A stretch of 64,000 nt of DNA from SYFT01 sp964471115 (GTDB lineage: Bacteria > Acidobacteriota > Vicinamibacteria > Vicinamibacterales > SCN-69-37), in contig CAYYFE010000014.1 of the NCBI GenBank assembly GCA_964471115.1, positions 20,683 through 84,682 of the forward strand. Direction: 5' to 3'. The position numbers and the translations under genes are program-made. This document shows positions 1-8,965 of the stretch, piece after piece. Numbering within the stretch: position 1 is the first letter of the stretch; each line of letters opens with the position of its first letter. The notes beneath the pieces are model-generated. The model did not search any database. It saw only the letters and a list, made by a program, of their open reading frames with translations, and was not told where the DNA came from.

Positions 1-2
1 AA

Positions 3-2177
3 ATCGGCGTGGTCGACGTGGTGATGGACCCGCGCGCGCCGCAGGTGCTGTATGCCGCCACCTACGACAAGGTGCGCAAGCCCTGGACGTTTGCCGAGGG
101 CGGGCTGGGCTCGGCGATTCACAAGACCACCGACGGCGGCCGCACCTGGACGCGACTGACCAACGGCCTGCCGACCGGGCTCATCGGCCGCATCGGCCTG
201 CAGGTGGCGCGGCAGGATTCCAACCGCGTGTACGCCGTGGTCGAAAACGCCAACGCACGCGACGGCGATCCGAACGAACGCATCAAGCGCATGGCCGAAG
301 GCTTCGGCGGCAACACGATCGGCGACGAGTTCTACCGATCGGACGATGCGGGCCGGACGTGGACGAAGATGGCGCCGCAGCCGGTGCCGTCGGGCGCGGC
401 GGGCGGCCGCGGAGGCGGCGGCTTCGGCGCCAACCCGCCCTACTACTACGGGCAGATCCGCGTCGATCCCAACAACAAGGATCACATCTGGCTGCTGAGC
501 GTGGGCATGACGCATTCGCTCGACGGCGGCCGCACCTGGCAGGGCTGGGGCAACTACGGCGGCGACAACCACGCGATGTGGATCAACCCGGCCGACAGCA
601 ACCACATCCTGCTGGGCCACGACCACGGCATGGGCATCACGTTCGACGGCGGCCGCACGTGGATCGATCCGCAGAACCTGCCGCTCGCGCAGTTCTACGC
701 CATCGGTTACGACATGGATTATCCGTACAACGTGTACGGCGGCACGCAGGACAACAGCTGCATCTGGGGTCCCAGCACCATGCGGAACGGCGGCAGCATT
801 CCCTTCGAAGCCTGGGGCAACATCGGGTCGTGCGGCGACGGGTTCTTCGTCGTGCCTGACCCCACCGACAGCCGCTGGGTGTATTCGGAAAGCCAGTTCG
901 GCGGCATCGGGCGCACCGACAAGACCACCGGCCAGACGCGCAACATCCAGTACCGGCGGCCCACGGGTCAGGACCCGGTACGCTACAACTGGAACGCGCC
1001 AATCGTGATCTCGCCCCACAACCCGCAGACGATCTATCACGCGGGCCAGATGGTGGTGCGGTCCACCGACCGCGGCGACACGTGGACCGAGATCAGCCCC
1101 GACCTCACGGTCAACGATCCGGCGCGCCGCAACGGCTCGGGCAACATCCAGTACGCCACCATCACCGCGCTCGAGGAATCGGTGATCATGCCCGGCCTGT
1201 TGTGGGTGGGCACCGATGACGGCAACGTGCAGCTGACCCGCGACGGCGGCCGCACGTGGACCAACCTGCGCGACAAGGTCCCCGGCCACCCGGGGTACTG
1301 GGTCAGCCGCCTGGTGCCGTCCTCGCACGATCCCGCCGTGGCGTACCTGACGATGACCGGCTACCGCCACGATGACTTCCGTCCGTTCGTGTGGAAGACG
1401 TCGGACTACGGCCAGACGTGGACGTCAATCGCCGCGAACCTGCCGACCGAAGCCGGCATCAACGTGATCGTGGAGGATCGGAAGAACCCGAACTTCCTCG
1501 TGCTGGGCACGGAGCTGGCGTTGTTCTTCTCGCTCGACGGGGGCCAGTCGTGGACGCGCGTGCGCAACAACCTGCCCACCACGCCCATCTACGACCTCAA
1601 GATCCATCCGCGCGAGAACGAGCTCATCATCGGCACACACGGCCGCGGCATCTGGATCGCCGACATCACGCCGTTCCAGCACCTGACGCAGCCCGTGCAG
1701 GCGCAGCCGGCGGCGCTCATTCCGATTCAGCCGACCGTGCAGTGGGCCACCGGGCTCACGCCGTTCCGCGCCAACTACAACTTCAACGGCCAGAGCCGCG
1801 CGCTCGGCGTGCACATCCATTACTACCTGCAACGCGACGTCGCCGGCGACGTGAAGGTGCGTGTGTACGACGGCGCGCGCGTGATTGCGGAGGTGGACGG
1901 CCCGAAGACGGCCGGCATCAACACCGTGCGGTGGAACATGCAGGCGCGCCGCGAGTCGGGCCCGGGCGACGCGGCCGGCGGCCGTGGCGGCCGCGGCGGA
2001 TTCCCCGGGGGCGGACGCGGCGGCGCGGCCCCGACCGTGCCCGTGTTCCCCGCGGCGGCCCCCAACACCGTGTTGTCGACGGTGGCGCCGGGCCAGTACC
2101 GCGTCGTCCTGACCGTGGACGGCCGAACCTACGAGCAGACGGCGCTCATCAGCGCCGATCACTGGACGAGGCGGTAA
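3..2177 (+). CDS. BNR/Asp-box beta-propeller protein, 5' truncated
   Basis: The reading frame is open to the left window edge, so the N-terminus, including any signal peptide, is missing; 724 residues are visible. At least eight Asp-box motifs of the form DGGRTW or DxGxTW recur at irregular spacing through the first 550 residues, as in sialidase/sortilin (VPS10)-type multi-bladed propellers. The C-terminal 150 residues carry a Gly/Arg-rich linker and a beta-rich segment resembling the tail domain of the large acidobacterial 'sortilin-like' or 'glycosyl hydrolase' proteins. A secreted or envelope role is likely from the family, but the ligand is unknown. No catalytic residues can be assigned, so a hydrolase name would be over-interpretation. 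Confidence 0.8.
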   Translation: MGVVDVVMDPRAPQVLYAATYDKVRKPWTFAEGGLGSAIHKTTDGGRTWTRLTNGLPTGLIGRIGLQVARQDSNRVYAVVENANARDGDPNERIKRMAEGFGGNTIGDEFYRSDDAGRTWTKMAPQPVPSGAAGGRGGGGFGANPPYYYGQIRVDPNNKDHIWLLSVGMTHSLDGGRTWQGWGNYGGDNHAMWINPADSNHILLGHDHGMGITFDGGRTWIDPQNLPLAQFYAIGYDMDYPYNVYGGTQDNSCIWGPSTMRNGGSIPFEAWGNIGSCGDGFFVVPDPTDSRWVYSESQFGGIGRTDKTTGQTRNIQYRRPTGQDPVRYNWNAPIVISPHNPQTIYHAGQMVVRSTDRGDTWTEISPDLTVNDPARRNGSGNIQYATITALEESVIMPGLLWVGTDDGNVQLTRDGGRTWTNLRDKVPGHPGYWVSRLVPSSHDPAVAYLTMTGYRHDDFRPFVWKTSDYGQTWTSIAANLPTEAGINVIVEDRKNPNFLVLGTELALFFSLDGGQSWTRVRNNLPTTPIYDLKIHPRENELIIGTHGRGIWIADITPFQHLTQPVQAQPAALIPIQPTVQWATGLTPFRANYNFNGQSRALGVHIHYYLQRDVAGDVKVRVYDGARVIAEVDGPKTAGINTVRWNMQARRESGPGDAAGGRGGRGGFPGGGRGGAAPTVPVFPAAAPNTVLSTVAPGQYRVVLTVDGRTYEQTALISADHWTRR

Positions 2178-2185
2178 CGACCGCG

Positions 2186-2620
2186 ATGCTCAGGTTTCCG
2201 AAGTTCGGGTCAACCAAGCCGGAGCCGGACGCCCCGCCGACCGTTGATGCGGGGCCGCCCGGCGCCACGGTCGTGCTCCTGGTCGACGATGAACCGGCGG
2301 TACGGAATCTGTTCGCGCTCGCGCTGCGACGCGAGGGCTATCACGTCGTGGAAGCCAACGACGGCGTGGAGGCCCTCGTGATCGCCGAGCGGCTGCCGAA
2401 CATCGACCTGGTCGTGACCGACATCGTCATGCCGAAGATGAAGGGGCCCGAAATGGCCGCGCGGCTGCGCGAGCGCCGGCCGGAGCTGCAGTTCGTCTTC
2501 GTGTCTGGCTATGTCGTGAGCGACGACCTCGGCCCCAACGCCCACATGCTGGCCAAGCCGTTCATGCGCCAAGACCTGATCCGCAAGGTCTTCGACGTGA
2601 TCGGGCCGCCGAAGAGCTAG
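2186..2620 (+). CDS. Stand-alone response-regulator receiver domain protein
   Basis: This 144-residue protein is a single CheY-like receiver. The acidic pair D34-D35, the phospho-acceptor D79 in VVTDIVMP, the conserved S107 and K124 (AKPF) are all present. The first 28 residues are a Pro-rich leader. There is no output domain, so it must act by protein interaction or as a phosphorelay intermediate. It starts 8 bp after the preceding stop, so the two genes may be co-transcribed. No histidine kinase is nearby. Its stop codon is followed after 8 bp by a 9-bp tandem repeat array. Confidence 0.9.
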   Translation: MLRFPKFGSTKPEPDAPPTVDAGPPGATVVLLVDDEPAVRNLFALALRREGYHVVEANDGVEALVIAERLPNIDLVVTDIVMPKMKGPEMAARLRERRPELQFVFVSGYVVSDDLGPNAHMLAKPFMRQDLIRKVFDVIGPPKS

Positions 2621-2628
2621 GGGCCGCA

Positions 2629-2673
2629 GGGTCCACAGGGTCCACAGGGTCCACAAGGTCCACAGGGTCCACA
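2629..2673. repeat. Tandem array of 9-bp unit GGGTCCACA (5 copies)
   Basis: Five head-to-tail units, one with A for the first G, fill the gap between the convergent receiver gene and purA. The core GGTCC is shared with the arrays near 8.4, 9.0 and 32.3 kb. The array is open in several frames, giving artificial WTL or GPQ repeats that should not be read as protein. Confidence 0.95.
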
Positions 2674-2692
2674 GGGAGATGTGACCGGGTTC

Positions 2693-3988
<1,296 letters not shown>

Positions 3989-4018
3989 GTCGGTAAAATG
4001 ATACCTTTTCCGCCCCCC

Positions 4019-5503
4019 ATGATTCTTCTCGACGGCACCTCACTCACTCTCGACCAGCTGCAGGCCATCGCGCGCGAGGGCGCGCCGGTGGGGCTGTCGC
4101 CCGGCGCGGCGGCCCGCGTGCGCGCGGCGCGCGACGTGGTGGATCGGCATGCCGCGCTGCCGCAGGCGGTCTACGGCATCAACACGGGATTCGGCGCGCT
4201 GGCCGAAGTGGCCATCGCGCCGGACCAGCTGGCGGCCCTGCAGGTCAACCTGCTGCGCAGCCACGCGGCCGGCGTGGGCGACCCGCTGTCACCCGCCGAC
4301 GTCCGGGCCGTGATGGTGCTGCGCGCCAACGTGCTGGCCAAGGGGTGTTCGGGGATCCGGCTCGAGACGCTCGAGGCGCTCCTCGCGATGATCAACGCGG
4401 GTGTCCTGCCGCACGTGCCGTCGCGCGGGTCGGTGGGCGCCAGCGGCGACCTGGCGCCGCTGGCGCACATCGCGCTGGTGCTGATTGGCGAAGGCGCGCT
4501 GCTGCCGGGATCGGCGCCGCGCCCGGCGCCGATCCCGCTCGGCCCGAAGGAGGGCCTCGCGCTGATCAACGGCACGCAGGCGAGCACGGGCGTGCTCGCC
4601 CTGGCGGTGCTGGCGGCGGCGCGCCTGGCGCGCGCCGCCGACCTGGCGGCCGCGATGTCGGTCGACGCGCTGCGCGGCAGCGCGCGGCCGTTCGACGCGC
4701 GGATTCACGCCGCCCGGCCCGTGCCGGGCCAGGCGGCGTCGGCCGCCAACCTGCGCGCGTTGCTGGCGGGCAGCGCCATCAACGCGTCGCACGCGGGCTG
4801 CGGCAAGGTGCAGGACGCGTACGCGCTGCGCTGCGCGCCGCAGGTGCACGGCGCGGCGCGCGAAGCCATCGGCTTCGCGCACCGGCTCGCGGAACTGGAG
4901 GCCAACGCCGCCACCGACAATCCCATGGTGTTCGCCGAACAGGGCGACATCGTCTCGGGCGGCAACTTCCACGGCGCGCCCATCGCGCTGGCGGCCGACA
5001 CGCTGGCCATCGGCCTCACGCAGCTGGCCACCATCTCGGAACGGCGCACCGACCGCCTCATGACGCCGCACGAAAGCGGCCTGCCGGCGTTCCTCATCGA
5101 GGACTCCGGCCTCAACTCGGGCTACATGATGGCGCACGTCACGGCGGCGGCCCTCGCCTCGGAAATGAAAATCCTCGCGCACCCGGCGGCGGCCGACACC
5201 ATTCCCACCTCCGCCGGGCGGGAAGATCACGTCAGCATGTCGATGACCGCCGCGCTCAAGGCCGCCCGCGCCGTCGAACTGGCCACCCAGGTCGTCGCCA
5301 TCGAGCTGCTGGCCGCGGCGCAGGCCGTCGACCTGCTCGCGCCGCTGCGCACCAGCGACGCGCTGGCGCAGGTGCATGCCGCCGTGCGGGCGCGGGTGCC
5401 CCGCCTCGATCGCGACCGGCCGCCCGCGCCCGACATCGCCACTTTGTGCGAGGCCATTACGAACGGCGCCATCGAAGGCGCGTGCCCACTGCAACTGGCG
5501 TGA
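4019..5503 (+). CDS. hutH: Histidine ammonia-lyase
   Basis: This 494-residue enzyme deaminates L-histidine to trans-urocanate, the first step of histidine degradation. The Ala141-Ser142-Gly143 triad in GASGDLAPLAH forms the MIO electrophile by self-cyclisation. Tyr52 lies in the YGINTGFG active-site motif, and NATDNP and FHGAP segments are visible. The ATG at 4019 was chosen because MILLDGTSLTLDQL matches family N-termini; the frame is open far upstream only because of the high GC content. hutU follows after 84 bp with its own promoter-like sequence. Confidence 0.97.
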   Translation: MILLDGTSLTLDQLQAIAREGAPVGLSPGAAARVRAARDVVDRHAALPQAVYGINTGFGALAEVAIAPDQLAALQVNLLRSHAAGVGDPLSPADVRAVMVLRANVLAKGCSGIRLETLEALLAMINAGVLPHVPSRGSVGASGDLAPLAHIALVLIGEGALLPGSAPRPAPIPLGPKEGLALINGTQASTGVLALAVLAAARLARAADLAAAMSVDALRGSARPFDARIHAARPVPGQAASAANLRALLAGSAINASHAGCGKVQDAYALRCAPQVHGAAREAIGFAHRLAELEANAATDNPMVFAEQGDIVSGGNFHGAPIALAADTLAIGLTQLATISERRTDRLMTPHESGLPAFLIEDSGLNSGYMMAHVTAAALASEMKILAHPAAADTIPTSAGREDHVSMSMTAALKAARAVELATQVVAIELLAAAQAVDLLAPLRTSDALAQVHAAVRARVPRLDRDRPPAPDIATLCEAITNGAIEGACPLQLA

Positions 5504-5515
5504 CCGTGTCAAGCG

Positions 5516-5544
5516 TTGACTCGGTCGGTGTCCTTCTTTAGAGT
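5516..5544 (+). promoter_or_regulatory. Sigma-70-type promoter upstream of hutU
   Basis: A TTGACT hexamer (5516-5521) and a TAGAGT hexamer (5539-5544) are separated by exactly 17 bp. Transcription would begin near 5551, leaving a leader of about 37 nt before the hutU ATG. This suggests hutU and the following ATPase gene can be transcribed independently of hutH. Confidence 0.6.
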
Positions 5545-5587
5545 GGCGTCTTCCGTCCCGCGCGCCGAGCGCTGACGTCTTTCACTC

Positions 5588-7261
5588 ATGCCCGTCTCGA
5601 CCCGTACGATTCGCGCCCCGCGCGGCCCCGCGCGTTCCTGCAAGGGCTGGCCCCAGGAGGCCGCCCTGCGCATGCTGATGAACAACCTCGATCCGGAGGT
5701 GGCCGAACGCCCCGACGATCTCGTCGTGTACGGCGGCACCGGCAAGGCGGCGCGCAACTGGGCCTGTTTTGACGCGATCGTCGAGACGTTGCGCCGACTC
5801 GAATCCGACGAAACGCTCGTCGTCCAGTCGGGCAAACCCGTCGCCGTGTTCCGGACGCATCCGTGGTCGCCGCGCGTCATCATCGCCAACGCGAACCTGG
5901 TGCCGGCCTGGGGCAACTGGGCCACGTTCCGCGACCTCGAGGACAAGGGACTGACGATGTACGGCCAGATGACGGCCGGGTCGTGGATCTACATCGGCAC
6001 GCAGGGCATCCTGCAGGGCACGTACGAAACGCTGTCGGCCGTCGCGAAGCGGCACTTCGGCGGCACGCTCAAGGGCACGCTGACCGTCACGGCGGGCCTG
6101 GGCGGCATGGGCGGCGCGCAGCCGCTGGCGGTCACGATGAACGAAGGCGTGGCGCTGGTCATCGAAGTGGATCCGGCGCGCATCGAACGCCGGCTGGCCA
6201 CACGGTACCTCGATGAAGCGGCCACCTCGCTCGACGATGCGCTGGCGCGCGCGGCGCGGTACCAGCGCGACGGCGTGGCGCGATCGATTGGCCTGGAAGG
6301 CAACGCGGCCGACGTGCTGCCGGCGCTGGTCGCGCGGGGCGTCACCCCGGACGTGTTGACCGACCAGACCTCGGCGCACGATGCGCTGGTCGGCTACGTC
6401 CCCAATGGGCTCACCCTGGCGGAGGCGTCGGTGTTGCGCGCGGCCGACCCGGCCGAGTACGTCCGGCGATCGATGGCGGCCATGGCCACACACGTCCGCG
6501 CCATGCGCGCGCTGCAGGACCGCGGCGCGGTGACGTTCGACTACGGCAACAACATCCGCGCGCAGGCCCAGCAGGCCGGCGTGGCTGACGCGTTCCGGAT
6601 TCCGGGGTTCGTGCCCGAGTACGTGCGCCCGCTCTTCTGCGAGGGCAAGGGCCCGTTCCGCTGGGCCGCGCTGTCGGGGGATCCAAAGGACATCGCGGCC
6701 ACCGACGAGCTCGCGCTGCAGATGTTCGCGCACGACGAACCCCTGTGCCGCTGGATCCGCATGGCGCGTGAACGGGTGGCGTTCCAGGGCCTGCCCGCGC
6801 GCATCTTCTGGCTCGGCTACGGCGACCGCGCACAGTTCGGGCTCGCGCTGAACGATCTCGTGCGGCGCGGCGTGGTGTCGGCGCCCATCGTGATCGGGCG
6901 CGATCATCTGGATGCCGGATCGGTGGCCTCGCCCAATCGCGAGACCGAAGCCATGCGCGACGGGTCGGATGCCATTGCCGACTGGCCCATCCTCAATGCG
7001 TTGCTCAACACATCGTCGGGAGCCACCTGGGTGTCGGTGCATCACGGCGGCGGTGTGGGCATCGGGTACTCGCTGCACGCGGGCATGGTGGTCGTCGCCG
7101 ACGGGTCGGCGGAAGCCGACGAAAAACTGCGGCGGGTGCTCACGTGTGACCCGGGCATGGGGGTGGTGCGCCACGCCGATGCCGGCTACCCGGCCGCGAT
7201 CGAGACCGCCCGCACGCGCGGGATCGACATGCCCATGGCGGGATCGGAGCACGGCGCATGA
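5588..7261 (+). CDS. hutU: Urocanate hydratase
   Basis: This 557-residue, NAD-dependent urocanase converts urocanate to 4-imidazolone-5-propionate. The start matches family members (TIRAPRG near residue 6), followed by NNLDPEVAERPDDLVVYGG, the Gly-rich GGLGGMGGAQ NAD-binding segment near residue 175, and IGRDHLDAGSVASPNRET toward the C-terminus. The stop overlaps the next start as ATGA, showing translational coupling to the ATPase-like gene. hutI and hutG are not in the window. Confidence 0.97.
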   Translation: MPVSTRTIRAPRGPARSCKGWPQEAALRMLMNNLDPEVAERPDDLVVYGGTGKAARNWACFDAIVETLRRLESDETLVVQSGKPVAVFRTHPWSPRVIIANANLVPAWGNWATFRDLEDKGLTMYGQMTAGSWIYIGTQGILQGTYETLSAVAKRHFGGTLKGTLTVTAGLGGMGGAQPLAVTMNEGVALVIEVDPARIERRLATRYLDEAATSLDDALARAARYQRDGVARSIGLEGNAADVLPALVARGVTPDVLTDQTSAHDALVGYVPNGLTLAEASVLRAADPAEYVRRSMAAMATHVRAMRALQDRGAVTFDYGNNIRAQAQQAGVADAFRIPGFVPEYVRPLFCEGKGPFRWAALSGDPKDIAATDELALQMFAHDEPLCRWIRMARERVAFQGLPARIFWLGYGDRAQFGLALNDLVRRGVVSAPIVIGRDHLDAGSVASPNRETEAMRDGSDAIADWPILNALLNTSSGATWVSVHHGGGVGIGYSLHAGMVVVADGSAEADEKLRRVLTCDPGMGVVRHADAGYPAAIETARTRGIDMPMAGSEHGA

Positions 7262-8436
7262 TCGTCGAGCGTCCGGCCCTCGAACGCCGGGTCCTGGCCT
7301 CGCTCGATGCCGGTCGCATTCCGGTCGTGCTCGGCGGCTGTGCGGCCGGGCGGACCTCCCTGCTGCTGCGGCTGCGCTCGTGGTTCGGTCAGGATCGCGC
7401 GCAGTACATCGATCTGGCGTCGGCGGCCACCACCCCCGAGCGCTGCACGGCCTCCGTCCTGTCGGCCGCGCCGCCCAGCATTCGTGAATCCGGCGAGGCC
7501 CCCCTGTTCGCGTCGGCGCGAGCGGCCTTCGACGGACTGACCATGTACTTCGCGAGCGCGTCGGCCGGTCAGGCGCCGGTGACGTTTCTCATCGATGAAG
7601 TGCTCGACATCCGCACGTTCGAAAGTTTCCCGGGGCTGCGCCACGTGCAGCGCGACCTCATGCATCGGCTGGCGGCCAGTCCCAATGCGTTCGTCCTGAC
7701 GTCGCGGTTCACCGCGCGCGCGCACCGGCTGCTGCGGGACGCCCCGGCGCGGTTTGAGGTCATCCATCTGCCGCCCATCGACGGCGAGGACGTGGTGTTG
7801 CTGGCCCGGCAGGCCGGCGCCGACGCCGCGTGGGCGGCCGGCGTGGCGGCCGACGTGGCCGCGCTGTCGGGCGGCCGTGCCGGCTACTCGCGCCTGCTGA
7901 TGGACGCGCTGCGCGCGTTGCCCGCCGCCCGCCGGACGCCGGCCTCGGCGCTGGCCGTCGCGCTGGCTCCCGATGGGCCGCTCACGGCGCGTTGCCGCGA
8001 AAGTTACGAGTTCCGTCTGCAGCGGGCGCGCGGCTACGGCGCGCTCAAGGCCATCCTCGGCGTGCTCGCGGAGGAAGAGGGCCTCACACTCACGGAAATC
8101 AGCCAGCGCATGCACCGCACGCCGGGGTCGACGAAGGACTACCTGTCGTGGCTCGAGGACGTGGACCTCGTCAACGTCCAGCGCAAGCGGTACACGTTCG
8201 CGGATCCGCTGCTGCGCGTCTACGTCCGCCTCTACGCGCAGCCCGCGCCGCCCGACGCCGACGCCATCGCGCGCGAAGTGGCGGCGTACACCGATCGCGT
8301 GGGCGCCAGCCTCCCAGCGGCGACGACGCCACCGACGACCCCGCCGCCACCCGCGTCCCAACCCGCGCCCAAACCGGCCCCCGCACGCGAGCCGGCGATG
8401 GTTGGGGACCGCTCGGGAATCATCGAAATCGATTGA
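7258..8436 (+). CDS. AAA/STAND-like ATPase with C-terminal winged helix, arginine in Walker A
   Basis: The 392-residue protein resembles the archaeal-ATPase/AAA_16 group. A P-loop-like GGCAAGRTS sits at residues 26-34, but Arg32 replaces the usual Walker A lysine. A Walker B strand TFLIDE lies at 109-114, and a SR sensor-like motif at 149-150. Residues about 265-330 (LTLTEISQRMHRTPGSTKDYL) look like a winged helix-turn-helix. The last 45 residues are Pro/Ala-rich. It overlaps hutU by 4 bp, so a regulatory link to histidine catabolism is plausible but is inference. The K-to-R change may weaken ATP hydrolysis. Confidence 0.75.
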   Translation: MIVERPALERRVLASLDAGRIPVVLGGCAAGRTSLLLRLRSWFGQDRAQYIDLASAATTPERCTASVLSAAPPSIRESGEAPLFASARAAFDGLTMYFASASAGQAPVTFLIDEVLDIRTFESFPGLRHVQRDLMHRLAASPNAFVLTSRFTARAHRLLRDAPARFEVIHLPPIDGEDVVLLARQAGADAAWAAGVAADVAALSGGRAGYSRLLMDALRALPAARRTPASALAVALAPDGPLTARCRESYEFRLQRARGYGALKAILGVLAEEEGLTLTEISQRMHRTPGSTKDYLSWLEDVDLVNVQRKRYTFADPLLRVYVRLYAQPAPPDADAIAREVAAYTDRVGASLPAATTPPTTPPPPASQPAPKPAPAREPAMVGDRSGIIEID

Positions 8437-8944
8437 CGGGTCCAACGGGTCCAACGGGTCCGTCGGGTCCAACGGGTCCATCGGGTCCCGCAGGACGTGT
8501 GGGTCTGGAAGGCCCGTGCCGTGGGCGATGGGTCGAAGGTGCACAGGGTGGTCCCGACGGGGAACGATCGAACTCCTCAAGACTCTGGCGCAGCCGGGTA
8601 ATGGCGGCCGTGCAACGCCGAATTTCTCGAAGCACCGGCTCGCAGGCGCTGGTGTCGTAGAACCGTCGACCGACGCCGGCGCGCACGTGGGACTCGGCTT
8701 CGAGCAGTGACGCAAACGCGTACCGAAGAAACAGGCACATTTCGCGGCGCCGGTACCGCCCCCAGCCCTCGGCAATGTTGCCGGTCACACTGTCGACAGC
8801 CCCACTCAACTGTGCCCGAAATCTCAGATCCCGCTGCGCCGCCGGATGTTCGCGAATCAGAGCATGGACCGCATCGCCGAGCGCGAGAGCCCGTTGATAC
8901 GCAATCAGGTCCCCGAGCTTCTGAGCACCCACGGCCTGCAGCAA
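8420..8944 (-). CDS. Four-helix-bundle (S23 / 23S rRNA intervening-sequence type) protein
   Basis: Residues 1-125 match the small helical family found in 23S rRNA intervening sequences: an N-terminal KLGDLIAYQRALALGDAV helix, LRFRAQLSGAVDSVTGNIAEGWGR in the middle, and a FLRYAFASLLEAESH helix. This family normally has about 120 residues. The remaining 50 residues run through the left repeat arm and become a Pro/Gly tail, ending 17 bp inside the 3' end of the convergent ATPase gene. It lies 21 bp downstream of rnc on the same strand. In Avd-like relatives the fold forms a pentameric nucleic-acid-binding barrel; its function here is unknown. Confidence 0.82.
   Translation of the reverse strand: MLQAVGAQKLGDLIAYQRALALGDAVHALIREHPAAQRDLRFRAQLSGAVDSVTGNIAEGWGRYRRREMCLFLRYAFASLLEAESHVRAGVGRRFYDTSACEPVLREIRRCTAAITRLRQSLEEFDRSPSGPPCAPSTHRPRHGPSRPTRPAGPDGPVGPDGPVGPVGPVNRFR
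8438..8491. repeat. Left arm: tandem array of GGGTCC-NNN 9-bp units (6 copies)
   Basis: Six units (spacer triplets AAC, AAC, GTC, AAC, ATC, CGC) begin 1 bp after the stop of the ATPase gene. The array is the reverse complement of the array at 8969-9013, and the two flank the four-helix-bundle gene. The outer two units and part of the third are perfectly complementary to the right arm; the inner units differ only in the spacer triplets. Confidence 0.95.
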
Positions 8945-8965
8945 AGCAAGCGCGGTACCAAGTCT

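Noticed and set aside
2210..2656. Minus-strand frame beginning with WTL repeats
   Set aside because: It reads the 9-bp repeat and the antisense of the receiver gene; the sense strand has all receiver motifs.
2629..2673. CRISPR array
   Set aside because: Units are 9 bp with no spacers and no cas genes; this is a simple tandem repeat.
8420..8500. Collagen-like GPx protein segment
   Set aside because: The Gly-Pro repeats come from the DNA array read through at the end of the S23-like gene, not from a collagen domain.
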